Positions 1 through 12,212 of a stretch of 64,000 nucleotides of DNA are shown in pieces. Below the pieces are notes generated by a model. The model did not search any database and had not been told where the DNA came from. It saw only the letters and a list, made by a program, of their open reading frames with translations. The stretch covers positions 124,001 through 188,000 of the forward strand of contig CACJQM010000003.1 in assembly GCA_902595555.1 (NCBI GenBank), written 5' to 3'. Origin of the DNA: an uncultured Bacteroidota bacterium (GTDB lineage Bacteria > Bacteroidota > Bacteroidia > Flavobacteriales > Flavobacteriaceae). The translations under genes were made by a program, and so were the position numbers. The first letter of the stretch is position 1. Each line of letters starts with the position of its first letter.

Positions 1-652
1 TTCCTCTCCAAAAATCTCCACTTTTAACTTTTTTATAATCAGACCCATTAATTTCAAGAATCTCATTTAATGGTATTGAAATTTCGGTTGACCAATAATT
101 ATCTTTATCACTTGAATCATTAATGGTGCCTGAAATGTAAACGTCAGATTTTAAATTATCTATATTCCATTTGGTATTGGCTTTTCCACCAAGCCTGTAT
201 GGTTTATTAAGAAGAAGATCCCAAACTGTTCCTAGCGCATTAATCTCAAGTTCTCCATAGTTGGTGTGAATAATGGATGGTTTTAAAAAAACTTCAAAAT
301 CATTATTTTTAAAAATGACGGCATCTCTCTTTGTTATATCTCCCCAAATATGTTCCTCATAAAGCCTTGCATAAATGTATAAGTTTTCATCATCCCACAG
401 CATTTTCATGTAAGTCTTCTGTAAAGGTTTTTTATTATTGGCAATATCAATAAAATCAGCCGTTTTTGGTGCTTTTTTCCATTGTAGTTCATTATCCTTA
501 CCGTCAATATCTATTTCTGAGTCAATGTAATTGACACTATATTTTTTTGGAATTATTAAAGAATTAGCCAAGTCAACTTCAACATTTTCTATGTTATTAC
601 ATCCTAAAAAAATTAGAAAAGAAAAGACAATAAAAAGTCTGCTTTTAAACAT
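1..652 (-). CDS. Partial lipoprotein with CBM9-like (sugar-binding) domain; C-terminus off the window edge
   Basis: Reverse-strand reading gives MFKSRLFIVFSFLIFLGCNNIENVEVDLAN...IDIDGKDNELQWKKAPKTADFIDI...MKMLWDDENLYIYARLYEEHIWGDIT...; lipobox LGC and CBM9-like 'IDGK.NE..W..A...DF' / 'LWDDENLYIYA' pattern. Absent from ORF track because it is truncated. Confidence 0.75.
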   Translation of the reverse strand, partial: MFKSRLFIVFSFLIFLGCNNIENVEVDLANSLIIPKKYSVNYIDSEIDIDGKDNELQWKKAPKTADFIDIANNKKPLQKTYMKMLWDDENLYIYARLYEEHIWGDITKRDAVIFKNNDFEVFLKPSIIHTNYGELEINALGTVWDLLLNKPYRLGGKANTKWNIDNLKSDVYISGTINDSSDKDNYWSTEISIPLNEILEINGSDYKKVKSGDFWRG

Positions 653-722
653 ACTTTAATATATAAATTAAAATTTAAATGTATTCTGTAAATGAAAAAT
701 TCAATCCATTTTTATAATTCAT

Positions 723-752
723 TTGAGTTTTTAACTTTTTTGTATATATTTA
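723..752 (+). promoter_or_regulatory. Bacteroidetes-type promoter upstream of exbB
   Basis: TTG(723-725)-N19-TATATTTA(745-752), close to the TTG/TAnnTTTG consensus. Confidence 0.5.
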
Positions 753-780
753 GCATTCCTAAAACTATAATAATAGAACC

Positions 781-1560
781 ATGAAAAAAATATTATCATT
801 ATCAGTAATTTGTTCATTTTTCCTTTTGATAGGACAAGTAAATTATGCTACAATTAATCAGGACCAAGATTCTGTTGAAGTAGCAGAAACGATGCAAGAA
901 GAACAAACGGTGGCTGAGCAACCTCAAGCTGTAGGATTCACTCAAGAATTAAAAAATAGATTTATTGAGGGTGGCCCAGGATTTATGGGAATTGTTCTTG
1001 CCTGTTTAATTCTAGGTTTGGCAATTGCCATTGAAAGAATTATATATCTAAATTTTGCTACAACAAATACTGAAAAATTAACAAGTGATGTTGAAAGTGC
1101 TCTTAAGTCGGGAGGTGTTAATGCTGCTAAAGAAGTATGTAAAAATACACCTGGACCAGTAGCTTCTATATTTTACCAAGGCCTCGACAGAGCAGGTGAG
1201 GGAGTGGAAAGTGCTGAAAAAGCAGTAGTTGCTTATGGTGGTGTTCAAATGGGACAGCTTGAGAAGAATGTCTCTTGGATTTCTTTATTTATTGCCTTAG
1301 CTCCAATGTTAGGGTTCATGGGTACTGTAATTGGTATGATTCAAGCATTTGATAAGATTCAGGCTGCTGGAGATATGCAACCTTCGCTTGTTGCAGGTGG
1401 TATTAAAGTTGCACTTTTGACAACGGTATTTGGTCTTATTGTTGCGATTATCCTTCAAATATTTTATAACTATATAGTTTCTAAAATAGATAGTATTGTA
1501 AATGACATGGAAGATGCATCAATCACATTAATAGATATCTTAGTTTCACACAAGAAATAA
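781..1560 (+). CDS. exbB: MotA/TolQ/ExbB proton channel family protein
   Basis: Signal-like N-terminus, then TolQ/ExbB core (ISLFIALAPMLGFMGTVIGMIQAFDKI...GGIKVALLTTVFGLIVAI). Confidence 0.9.
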   Translation: MKKILSLSVICSFFLLIGQVNYATINQDQDSVEVAETMQEEQTVAEQPQAVGFTQELKNRFIEGGPGFMGIVLACLILGLAIAIERIIYLNFATTNTEKLTSDVESALKSGGVNAAKEVCKNTPGPVASIFYQGLDRAGEGVESAEKAVVAYGGVQMGQLEKNVSWISLFIALAPMLGFMGTVIGMIQAFDKIQAAGDMQPSLVAGGIKVALLTTVFGLIVAIILQIFYNYIVSKIDSIVNDMEDASITLIDILVSHKK

Positions 1561-1568
1561 TATAAAGT

Positions 1569-2018
1569 ATGAATTTTCAAAAAATCACAAACATCTCTGT
1601 TGTTTTATTGGCTGTTTTGGCTTTAATAGTTCTGGGAGTTATAATTGGGCAGGGAGATGAGTATATTGAAATGTCTGCAATGCAGGGTAATTTTGGTGCC
1701 GTATCCGTTATGATTAATTTGGCACTTTTTGTCCTATTGGTTACAGTTTTGATGACTTTAGTTTTTTCAATGAAAAATCTATTTTCAGAAAAATCTAAAT
1801 TGAAAAAAGCGGGTATATCCATTGGATCATTTTTATTTGTTTTTATAGTTGCATTTGTTTTGTCATCAGGTATTGATACCCCAATGCAAGATGGTAAGAT
1901 GCTTTCGGCTTTGCAGTCCAGATTTGTTGAAGCTGGTATAAGAACATTTTATTTATTAACATTAATCGCTGGAGGAATCATGGTATACTTTTCAGTAAGC
2001 AAATATTTTAAAAAATAA
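1569..2018 (+). CDS. Conserved membrane protein in exbB/exbD operon
   Basis: 4 hydrophobic segments; 8 bp after exbB and 1 bp before exbD. Confidence 0.7.
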   Translation: MNFQKITNISVVLLAVLALIVLGVIIGQGDEYIEMSAMQGNFGAVSVMINLALFVLLVTVLMTLVFSMKNLFSEKSKLKKAGISIGSFLFVFIVAFVLSSGIDTPMQDGKMLSALQSRFVEAGIRTFYLLTLIAGGIMVYFSVSKYFKK

Positions 2019-2019
2019 T

Positions 2020-2643
2020 ATGGGAAGAAGATCTGCCCCTGAGGTCAATGCTGGATCAATGGCTGATATAGCTTTTTTGCTATTGATTTTTTTCTTAGTT
2101 ACTACAACAATAGAAACAGATTCAGGGATAAATAGAAAGCTTCCTCCAATGGAAGAAATAATTGATCCTCCAATTATTAAAGAAAGAAATATTTTTACGG
2201 TAGTTGTAAATAAAAATAATCAAATTCTGGTTGAGGAAAAATTGATGGAACTTAGAAACTTGAGAAGTGAAGCAGTTGCATTTTTAGATAACGGTGGTGG
2301 TTTAGCTGAAGAGGCATGTGATTATTGTCAAGGATCAAGGGATAGGAGTTCATCAGATAACCCAGATAAAGCCATCATTTCTTTAAAAAATGATAGAGAG
2401 ACTGACTACAAGGTCTATATTTCTGTTCAAAATGAACTTGTTGCAGCTTACAATGAATTAAGAAATCGAGAGTTTATAAGATTATATCCTCAAGAAAATA
2501 TGGATTATGTTCAGGCTGATAGAAAGTATACTGACCCAAGAACAGATAAAAAAGTTAAAGAAAAGCTTAGGGAAAAATTAAGTGTTATTAAACTTATGTA
2601 TCCTATGAAATTATCAGAAGCAGAACCAAATAAAACTAGTTAG
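2020..2643 (+). CDS. exbD: ExbD/TolR family biopolymer transporter, with Cys-containing insertion
   Basis: MADIAFLLLIFFLVTTTI TM motif; single TM plus periplasmic domain. Confidence 0.88.
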   Translation: MGRRSAPEVNAGSMADIAFLLLIFFLVTTTIETDSGINRKLPPMEEIIDPPIIKERNIFTVVVNKNNQILVEEKLMELRNLRSEAVAFLDNGGGLAEEACDYCQGSRDRSSSDNPDKAIISLKNDRETDYKVYISVQNELVAAYNELRNREFIRLYPQENMDYVQADRKYTDPRTDKKVKEKLREKLSVIKLMYPMKLSEAEPNKTS

Positions 2644-2644
2644 T

Positions 2645-3124
2645 ATGTCCAAGTTTAAGAAAAAAGGTAGCGGAGAATTACCAAAAATATCAACAGCATC
2701 ACTTCCCGATATTGTTTTTATGCTTTTATTCTTTTTCATGGTTGCAACAGTCTTAAGAGATAATACCTTAATGATTCAGAATACTTTACCTGCTGCTGAT
2801 CAAATTCAAAAACTTGATAAAAAAGACCGTGTGATATACATATATGCAGGCAAACCAAGTGCCAGATATCAGGATAAGTATGGTAATCAACCAAGAATCC
2901 AGTTGAATGATAAATTTGCCACTGTGTCGGATGTTGGAGCTTACGTTCTTGCAGAAAGAGCCTCAAAAAGAGAGGAACTTCAAAATGTTTTAACAACTGC
3001 TTTGAAGGTTGATGGTGAAACAAAAATGGGACTAATATCTGATATTAAGCAAGAGCTTAGAAAAGTGAATGCTCTAAAAATCAATTACACAACCAGAATT
3101 GGGGATTACACCCAAAATAACTAA
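2645..3124 (+). CDS. exbD: ExbD/TolR family biopolymer transporter
   Basis: SLPDIVFMLLFFFMVATVLRD TM motif. Confidence 0.88.
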   Translation: MSKFKKKGSGELPKISTASLPDIVFMLLFFFMVATVLRDNTLMIQNTLPAADQIQKLDKKDRVIYIYAGKPSARYQDKYGNQPRIQLNDKFATVSDVGAYVLAERASKREELQNVLTTALKVDGETKMGLISDIKQELRKVNALKINYTTRIGDYTQNN

Positions 3125-3162
3125 TCATTTACCTTTTTCTATCTTAGTAACAAATAATTCTT

Positions 3163-3822
3163 GTGCATAGGATATTAATATTGATATTTTTATTTTTTTA
3201 TTCTTTTGGTTTTTCTCAAGAAGATTTCAAAAAATATAGGGAAGATCAGATATATTTTAGTCTTTATTACAACTCTTTAGGCAGTGAATTAGATAATTTT
3301 AAAGAAAATAAGTTTTCTAGTAGTTTTAATATCGGATTTTTTAGAGATATCCCTATTTCCAAATCTGGAAAGTTCGCTTTAGGTCTAGGCGTTGGATTCG
3401 GTACAAACTCATTAAATAACAACATGAAATTATCTTCTAATAATCAAAGTTTATATGAATTATTGAGTAACAGAGATGCTCCAACAAAAAATACATTTAC
3501 TTTCAGTGAAATTCAATTTCCGTTAGAAATTAGATGGAGAAACTCCTCACCCTCAAATTATAAGTTTTGGAGAATATACGCTGGTTTAAAATATTCAAAA
3601 GTTATACAATCAGCGTTTAAACATGATTCATCTCAGGAAAAGTACAAATCAACTAACTTGCCTATCAATTTAGATCAATTAGGGTTTACACTTAATATTG
3701 GTTACAACACCTGGAATATTGGCTTGTATAAATCTTTAAGGCCATTTTTCAACAAAAATATTCAATCATTACCTCAGGAATTAGAACAATTCAAAGTAGG
3801 CCTTATTTTTTACATATTATAG
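3163..3822 (+). CDS. PorT-like/porin-family outer membrane beta-barrel protein
   Basis: Signal peptide, alternating beta-strand pattern; downstream of exbD pair. GTG start. Confidence 0.6.
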   Translation: MHRILILIFLFFYSFGFSQEDFKKYREDQIYFSLYYNSLGSELDNFKENKFSSSFNIGFFRDIPISKSGKFALGLGVGFGTNSLNNNMKLSSNNQSLYELLSNRDAPTKNTFTFSEIQFPLEIRWRNSSPSNYKFWRIYAGLKYSKVIQSAFKHDSSQEKYKSTNLPINLDQLGFTLNIGYNTWNIGLYKSLRPFFNKNIQSLPQELEQFKVGLIFYIL

Positions 3823-3941
3823 AATATAACTTGGATTTTTTGTGAAATTATCCATTATAGAGGTGAAAAAATACTCATTTTATAAAAATCCCTTATATTT
3901 ACCGATTATATAAACAACTTAAAAAAACTAAATTTTTTATC

Positions 3942-6845
3942 ATGAAAAGAATTTTGTCTCTGATGGCTGTACTACTAAGTACTTTCATCTTCGCACAAAC
4001 CAATGTTTCAGGTACTGTTGTCGATGAAGATAACAATCCAATACCTGGAGCAAATATTGTTTTTGATTCTACAACCGGAGCAGTTGCTAACTTCGATGGT
4101 GAGTTTTCATTAACAGTAAAACAAAATCCACCCTTCGAACTTCAAGTTTCAAGCATCGGTTTTGAGACTGCAACTGTTCAAGTTGGTCCAAATAATCTTG
4201 TTCTTTCAATCACTTTAGGTGAATCCGAGAATTTATTGGACGATGTTGTAATTTCAGCATCAAGGGTTCCACAGAGATTATTTGAATCACCTGTAACAAT
4301 CGAAAAGTTTGATTATAAAGATATTGCTCAATCTACAGGAGCTGATTTTTATTCAAGTCTTGAAGGACTTAAAGGTGTTCAAATTAACAGTGGAGGATTA
4401 TTATTACAAACTGTTAGTACCAGAGGTTTTTCAACAGTATATAACGAAGGATTTGTTCAGTTAGTTGATGGTATGGATAATGAAGCACCTGGTTTAAGCT
4501 TCTCTGCTGGAAACTTAGTTGGTATGAATCAATTAGATATATTTGGAGTTGAATTAATTCCTGGAGCTGCATCAGCACTATATGGTGCAAACGCATTTAA
4601 AGGTATTTTACTTATGACTAGTAAAAATCCTTTTGATTTTCAAGGTACTAGTGCATACTTTACCAATGGTGTAACATCTCAAGATGTTTCAGGGGATAAT
4701 CACTATTATGATTTAGGTGTACGTTTTGCAAAAGCATTCTCTGATAAGTTGGCTGTAAAGGCAACTATTAGTTATGTAGAAGGTCTTGATTGGGGTGCCG
4801 ATGATAGAAGTGATAGAAATAAACCACAAGGTACATTTGTACCAGGTACTTCCGATCCTGCTGATCCATCTACATTTCCAGATTATGTTGGTGTAAATGT
4901 CTATGGAAGCCAAGGAGTTAACCTTAATATGACTTCTACTTTCTTAGGCGCAGTAATACCAGGATTAGTTGGACTAGGTCAATTATCCGCAGGTCAAGGT
5001 GCTACAATTTCAGCAATTGTAGGTAATTTTGCACCTAATTATTTTGGATCTCAATTACTTCAAACGACTGGTTATGCTGAGTCTGATTTAACAGATGGTA
5101 TAGCATCAAGTTTCAAGGTAGACGTTGCTGCTCACTACAGATTTAATGGTAATTCTGAATTGATTTTTAATACAAAAATTGGTACTGGTAATACTATTTT
5201 ACACGCAACTAACAGAAATATGCTAAAGAACTTTATGTTACAGCAACACAAAATAGAGTATAAAACACGTAATTTAAACCTTAGAGCATACACGAGTATT
5301 GAAGATGCTGGGAACACTCATGATTTATCTGCTCTTGGTGGAAGAATTGCAAATGCACAACCTGGAGGAATTCAAGCTGGATGGGCAGGAGCATATCTTC
5401 AAAATTACTTCTTGAATTTATTTGGTCAAATTAATCCAAACCCTATAGCTGCTTTAAACTCAGTTCTTGGAGGTATTTTATTTGGTGGCGATACAAGTAT
5501 GTTTGATAGATATGTAACTCCAAAAATGAACTACATGGCTCATGCTTTTGCTAGAGGAGAGGCTGACAAAAATATGTTGGTTCCTGGTTCCGATGCATTT
5601 AAGCAAGCTTATCTAACTCATACAACTACTCCAATCGCCAAAGGTGGTGCAGCAATTGAAGATAATTCAATGAGTAACAACTTTGAAGTAAACTATAATG
5701 CATCAGATCTAGTAAATGGGTTTGAACTTCAACTTGGAGCTCAAGCTCGCCAATATATTCTTAGGTCTGGAGGTTCTCTTTTCACGGACTATGATGACCC
5801 AATTAAGTTTAGTCAGTTAGGTGTTTACACTCAAGTTCAAAAAGACTTATTCGATGGTGTTGTGAAATTAACTGGTTCTATGAGATATGACAAGAGTCAA
5901 TACTTTGATGGTCAGTTCACACCAAGAATCGGAGGATTAATTTTCTTATCTCCAACTCAGAACTTAAGATTCTCATATCAAACAGGTTTCCAAAATCCAT
6001 CTTCTCAAGATCAATATATCGGTTTAGATGTTGGTCAAGCAGTTTTAATGGGATCATCACCTGATAGTATTGATAGATTTAGAATGACATTCACAGGATC
6101 AAACTTTAACCAATATACAATTACTGGTCCTATGGTTATGAGTAATTCTTTACTAGCAAATGAGTTTCTAGCTGGTAGTTTTGTACCTGGCAATCTTGAT
6201 CCAGTAGAACCACAGCATGTTATGTCTAGAGAGTTTGGATATAGATTTAATGGTAAAAAAGTTTCACTTGATGTAAGTGCTTACTGGAGTGATTTTTCAA
6301 ACTTTATTGCTTCTAAAAATGTAATAGTTCCAATGTATGGAAGTTTAGCTAATGGATCTGCACTTGCAGCATTAGCAGCTGGAGACTTTAAAATTTTTAG
6401 CGTTGATAACAACACAAATGAAAAGGTATCTACAATGGGAGTTACAGTTGGACTTGATACTAAGATCATAGATAAGTTTGATTTTGGCGCTTCATTCAGC
6501 TACAATGAAATGGACAGATCTAATATTGATCCAAATTTTGAAACAGGATTTAACACTCCAAAAGTTAGAACAAAGTTTAGCTTAGGCTCAACTGAATTAG
6601 CTGATAACTTTGCATTTAATGTTTCAGCAAGATATCATAATGCATTCCTATGGGAGTCATCATTCTTAAATGGTGTTATTCCTGCAATGTGGACATTTGA
6701 TGCTGCTATGAACTTTGATGTTCCTGAGATTAATAGTAAGGTAAAAGTTGGTGCTGTAAACTTTACAGGAAAAGATTACATGATGATGCCAGGATCTGGT
6801 ATGATTGGTAGTCAGTACTATGTTACATTTACTTTAAACCCGTAA
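3942..6845 (+). CDS. TonB-dependent receptor with carboxypeptidase-regulatory-like N-terminal domain
   Basis: Signal peptide; VSGTVVDEDNNPIPGANIVF; plug domain VQLVDGMDNEAPG..., IPGAASALYGANAFKGILLMTSKNP. Confidence 0.9.
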   Translation: MKRILSLMAVLLSTFIFAQTNVSGTVVDEDNNPIPGANIVFDSTTGAVANFDGEFSLTVKQNPPFELQVSSIGFETATVQVGPNNLVLSITLGESENLLDDVVISASRVPQRLFESPVTIEKFDYKDIAQSTGADFYSSLEGLKGVQINSGGLLLQTVSTRGFSTVYNEGFVQLVDGMDNEAPGLSFSAGNLVGMNQLDIFGVELIPGAASALYGANAFKGILLMTSKNPFDFQGTSAYFTNGVTSQDVSGDNHYYDLGVRFAKAFSDKLAVKATISYVEGLDWGADDRSDRNKPQGTFVPGTSDPADPSTFPDYVGVNVYGSQGVNLNMTSTFLGAVIPGLVGLGQLSAGQGATISAIVGNFAPNYFGSQLLQTTGYAESDLTDGIASSFKVDVAAHYRFNGNSELIFNTKIGTGNTILHATNRNMLKNFMLQQHKIEYKTRNLNLRAYTSIEDAGNTHDLSALGGRIANAQPGGIQAGWAGAYLQNYFLNLFGQINPNPIAALNSVLGGILFGGDTSMFDRYVTPKMNYMAHAFARGEADKNMLVPGSDAFKQAYLTHTTTPIAKGGAAIEDNSMSNNFEVNYNASDLVNGFELQLGAQARQYILRSGGSLFTDYDDPIKFSQLGVYTQVQKDLFDGVVKLTGSMRYDKSQYFDGQFTPRIGGLIFLSPTQNLRFSYQTGFQNPSSQDQYIGLDVGQAVLMGSSPDSIDRFRMTFTGSNFNQYTITGPMVMSNSLLANEFLAGSFVPGNLDPVEPQHVMSREFGYRFNGKKVSLDVSAYWSDFSNFIASKNVIVPMYGSLANGSALAALAAGDFKIFSVDNNTNEKVSTMGVTVGLDTKIIDKFDFGASFSYNEMDRSNIDPNFETGFNTPKVRTKFSLGSTELADNFAFNVSARYHNAFLWESSFLNGVIPAMWTFDAAMNFDVPEINSKVKVGAVNFTGKDYMMMPGSGMIGSQYYVTFTLNP

Positions 6846-6870
6846 TACATATCAACAGATATTGTTAATA

Positions 6871-6897
6871 AAGGCGCTTTTTTAGCGCCTTTTTTTT
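6871..6897 (+). terminator. Rho-independent terminator
   Basis: GGCGC-TTTTTTA-GCGCC followed by TTTTTTTT. Confidence 0.85.
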
Positions 6898-6931
6898 GCT
6901 TGATTTTAAAAAAAAATATCTCAGTTTAAAC

Positions 6932-6939
6932 TATATTTG
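6932..6939 (+). promoter_or_regulatory. Putative -7 element upstream of atpD
   Basis: TATATTTG matches TAnnTTTG; no well-spaced -33 TTG seen. Confidence 0.35.
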
Positions 6940-6958
6940 CACATCTAACATTACATAA

Positions 6959-8491
<1,533 letters not shown>

Positions 8492-8497
8492 TATTAT

Positions 8498-8767
8498 ATG
8501 TTTTTAGAAATAGTTAGCCCTGAAAAAACTTTATTTACTGGAGATGTTACATCTGTGCATGTTCCAGGAACTGAAGGGTCATTTCAAATATTAAATAATC
8601 ATGCCCCAATTGTTTCAACACTCAAAAAAGGTTCAATAAGATTAAAAGGCAACTTTGACTCTAAATCAGAAAATCTTGATATTCATAATAATGGTGAAGC
8701 TTCATTAGATATTCAATCAGGTGTGATTGAAATGAAAAAAAATAAACTCATTATATTAGTTGACTAA
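8498..8767 (+). CDS. atpC: F1F0 ATP synthase subunit epsilon (short form)
   Basis: MFLEIVSPEKTLFTGDVTSVHVPGTEGSFQILNNHAPIVSTLKKGSI. Confidence 0.95.
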   Translation: MFLEIVSPEKTLFTGDVTSVHVPGTEGSFQILNNHAPIVSTLKKGSIRLKGNFDSKSENLDIHNNGEASLDIQSGVIEMKKNKLIILVD

Positions 8768-8781
8768 TTAAAAATACTTTT

Positions 8782-10596
8782 TTGAAGTATAGCTGGTTTT
8801 TATTACTGTTTTTTTCCTTCTCACTTTTTTCTCAAAAAAATCAAATTTTAGATGAGGTTGTTGTTACAGAAACTAAAATTAACATGCCTTTTTCGAAAAA
8901 GTATAGATCGATTGAAATTATAAGTGAATCGGAAATTAAAGAGAGTGGAGCTCAAAACATTATAGATTTATTACAACAATATACCGGATTAGACATAAGA
9001 CGAAGAGGTGCAGGTGGTGTCCAGGCTGACTTGTATATTAGAGGAGGTGGTTTTGATCAGACTCTTCTTTTGGTTGATGGAATGAAGATGGATGATTCTC
9101 AAACTGGGCATCATACACTTAACATGTTGCTCCCAGTTGAGTTGATTAAAAGAATAGAAATTATAAAAGGACCTGCAGCAAGAATTTTTGGACAAAATGC
9201 TTTTAATGGAGCTATAAATATTATTACTAAATCAGCCAGAAAAACATTAAATAGCCAGTTAAATATATCATTAACTAATATTTCAGGTGGTTCTTTTGAT
9301 AATTTGAGTTCATCAGTGACTGCTAGTTTATCAAATAATGAGTACTCTGCATTGATTAATTATGCTCAGGATAAGTCAGATGGCTACAGATATAATACAG
9401 ATTATAAAACAGATAATTTATTTATTAAATCAAACTTATCGAGAAGCAATCCATATACTACAATAATTGCAAGTCTGTCAAACAGAAAATTTGGAGCAAA
9501 TGGTTTTTACGCATCACCTGATGCAATTGATCAGTATGAAGAAACACAAACCAGTTTGGTTGGATTTTACTCAACATATAGAAAAGGTAATTTAGTTATT
9601 AAACCTAAATTATATTGGAGAAGGAATCAAGATGAATATATATATATTAGAAATAATCCATCTATTTATAGAAATCTTCACAAAACCAATAAAATAGCAT
9701 TACAAACAGATTTTAATTATTATTCAAAATTGGGAAAAACTAGTTTTGGAATAGATCTTTCTAATATATCTATTACAAGTAATAATTTAGGTGATCATAG
9801 GAGGTTTACAACTAGCGTATATATTGACCATACAATTAGATTATTAAAAGAAAAATTGATATTATCACCAGGATTGTCTATAACTTATTTTTCAGATCTT
9901 TCATTTCACTCATTCCCAGGTTTTGATATTGGTTTTGATTTTAGTGAGAGTTTTAGTGTTTATGGAAATTTTGGCAAAACTTATAGAATACCTACTTATA
10001 CGGATCTATATTATAAAGATCGAACAACAATCGGAAATTCTGAACTTGAACCTGAAAACGCTAATAACTCGGAGTTTGGTTTCAAGTTTAATTCAGATAA
10101 AATAGTTTTCAAAACAGCTATTTTCAACAGAAAATCAAAAAATATCATTGATTATGTGAAACAAAATGAAGATGATTTATGGCAGGCAACAAATATTGGG
10201 TTACTTAAAACAAATGGGATTGAATCTGACATCTTAATAAAGCTCAGTAGAAATATCAATTTTAAATTTGGGTATGCCAATATTAATGATGATAATTATG
10301 TTAGTAATATAAAATTTTCTAGATATTCACTAAATTCTTTAAAACATAATTTCATTTCAAGGGTATCCTTAAAGTATTCCAAAAAACTCACTCATAATAT
10401 TATTTTTAGATATTCTGAGCGATCAGATCTTACTAATTACAGAATAGTAGATACAAATATTTCTTATAAACCTTTTTCTAACAGTGCGGAATTTTATCTT
10501 AATCTTAATAATATTTTTGATCAGTATTATTGGGAGACTAATCTTGTTCCTATGCCTGGAAAAAACTTCATTATAGGCTATAGATCATCATTTTGA
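8782..10596 (+). CDS. TonB-dependent receptor (BtuB-like)
   Basis: Signal peptide; plug motifs IIDLLQQYTGLDIRRRGAGGVQADLYIRGGGFDQTLLLVDG; TTG start. Confidence 0.88.
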   Translation: MKYSWFLLLFFSFSLFSQKNQILDEVVVTETKINMPFSKKYRSIEIISESEIKESGAQNIIDLLQQYTGLDIRRRGAGGVQADLYIRGGGFDQTLLLVDGMKMDDSQTGHHTLNMLLPVELIKRIEIIKGPAARIFGQNAFNGAINIITKSARKTLNSQLNISLTNISGGSFDNLSSSVTASLSNNEYSALINYAQDKSDGYRYNTDYKTDNLFIKSNLSRSNPYTTIIASLSNRKFGANGFYASPDAIDQYEETQTSLVGFYSTYRKGNLVIKPKLYWRRNQDEYIYIRNNPSIYRNLHKTNKIALQTDFNYYSKLGKTSFGIDLSNISITSNNLGDHRRFTTSVYIDHTIRLLKEKLILSPGLSITYFSDLSFHSFPGFDIGFDFSESFSVYGNFGKTYRIPTYTDLYYKDRTTIGNSELEPENANNSEFGFKFNSDKIVFKTAIFNRKSKNIIDYVKQNEDDLWQATNIGLLKTNGIESDILIKLSRNINFKFGYANINDDNYVSNIKFSRYSLNSLKHNFISRVSLKYSKKLTHNIIFRYSERSDLTNYRIVDTNISYKPFSNSAEFYLNLNNIFDQYYWETNLVPMPGKNFIIGYRSSF

Positions 10597-12212
10597 TATA
10601 CAAGCTCACCATCAATAAAAGTTTTTAAGACTTTTGTATGTGGAATTTTTTCAGGATCAATCTCCATAATATTTTGATTTATAATTATAAAATCTGCGGA
10701 CTTGCCTTTTTCAATACTTCCTTTTTCTTTTTCTTCAAAATTAAAATATGCTCCCCATATGGTCATACCTTTAAGTGTTTCTTCTCTTGTTAAAGCATTT
10801 TCGATTTGAAAACCATTTTCTGGATAACCATTCAAATCTTTTCTTTCAATAGAACTATAAAATGTATGAAATGGATTCACTTTTTCAACTGGAAAATCTG
10901 TTCCTAGAGCGATTTTTTTTGAAGATGAAAGTAAATCTTTAAAAGCATAAGCACCTTCAATTCTTTTGCCTAACCTGTCATATGCCCAATACATATCACT
11001 AGTAGCATGTGTAGGTTGAACGGATGGTAAAATCTTATCATTATATAGATCAAATTCTTTAAGATCAACAACTTGAGAATGTTCAATTCTCCATCTAGGG
11101 TCTTTAATATTGTTTAAGACTTTCTGATACTCTTTTAATAACACGGAAACAGTTGAATCGCCAATAGCATGTGTATTCATTTGAAAGCCCATACCAGCAA
11201 TTTCATTAGCATAATATTTTAGATCTTTTATATCTGTTCTTAAAAATCCATAATTATGAGGATCATCACAATATGGATTTTTTAAAGCAGCTCCTCTTGA
11301 TCCAAGTGCACCATCACCATATACTTTAAAAGATCTAACATTTAATTTAGAGGTTTTTATTTTTCCAGATTTTTTAAATTTTTCAATATTATTTTTTGAA
11401 ACACTAACCATTGCATATATTTTAATCTTCAATTCATTTAATTTATGAAGACTATCAATAATGCTTATTATTCCAGTATTTAATCCCGCGTCATCAACTG
11501 TTGTCAAACCATAACTAAAAGAAATTTCTTCAGCTTTTTTTAAGGCTTTTACTTTTTCACTAATTGTTTTTTCTGGTAATACTTGATCTATCATTGACAT
11601 AGGCCCATCAATTAGAACTCCAGTTGGTTTATTGTTTTTTAATAATACAAGACCGCCTCTAACTAGTGTTTTTTCATCAATTCCAGCAAGTTCTAATGCA
11701 TTGTCATTTACTATATATGCATGACCATCAATTCGCTCCAAAACAACTAATTTGTCCTTAAAATTTTTATTCAGTTCAGTGTTTATCGGAAACTTTTTAA
11801 TATCCCAATCATTTTGATCCCAACCTCTTCCCAATATTACATTTGAATCATTTTTTAAATCATATTTTTTTAGCCTATCTATAATTTCCTCAAACGAATT
11901 TGTACCCCTTAAATCAACAACTTGCTGATCAAGACCTAAGTTATAAAAATGACAGTGAGAATCAATTAAACCAGGCAGGATAGTCCTATCTTCTACATCA
12001 ATAATTTTGTCTGTATTATATTTAGAATCTAAGTTATTGTTACTTACTTCAATTATTTTACCATTATTTACAACTAAAGATTTTGCAACAAAATTATTCT
12101 CACTAGCAGTATATATTTTAGCATTGATAACAACTAGATCAGCATTTTTATTTGTACAGCCTAAGGTTGTAATTAATAAAACTAATATTATATAAATATT
12201 ATTATTTTTCAT
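10578..12212 (-). CDS. Amidohydrolase family (YtcJ-like) lipoprotein
   Basis: Internal Met gives MKNNNIYIILVLLITTLGCTN lipobox; LPGLIDSHCHFYNLG metal-binding motif. ORF track start (12254) is probably too far upstream. Confidence 0.88.
   Translation of the reverse strand: MKNNNIYIILVLLITTLGCTNKNADLVVINAKIYTASENNFVAKSLVVNNGKIIEVSNNNLDSKYNTDKIIDVEDRTILPGLIDSHCHFYNLGLDQQVVDLRGTNSFEEIIDRLKKYDLKNDSNVILGRGWDQNDWDIKKFPINTELNKNFKDKLVVLERIDGHAYIVNDNALELAGIDEKTLVRGGLVLLKNNKPTGVLIDGPMSMIDQVLPEKTISEKVKALKKAEEISFSYGLTTVDDAGLNTGIISIIDSLHKLNELKIKIYAMVSVSKNNIEKFKKSGKIKTSKLNVRSFKVYGDGALGSRGAALKNPYCDDPHNYGFLRTDIKDLKYYANEIAGMGFQMNTHAIGDSTVSVLLKEYQKVLNNIKDPRWRIEHSQVVDLKEFDLYNDKILPSVQPTHATSDMYWAYDRLGKRIEGAYAFKDLLSSSKKIALGTDFPVEKVNPFHTFYSSIERKDLNGYPENGFQIENALTREETLKGMTIWGAYFNFEEKEKGSIEKGKSADFIIINQNIMEIDPEKIPHTKVLKTFIDGELVYQNDDL

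Noticed and set aside
8764-8790. Possible loss of the ATP synthase operon partners around atpDC
   Set aside because: Separation of atpD-atpC from the rest of the ATP synthase genes is a known Bacteroidota arrangement, so not unusual.
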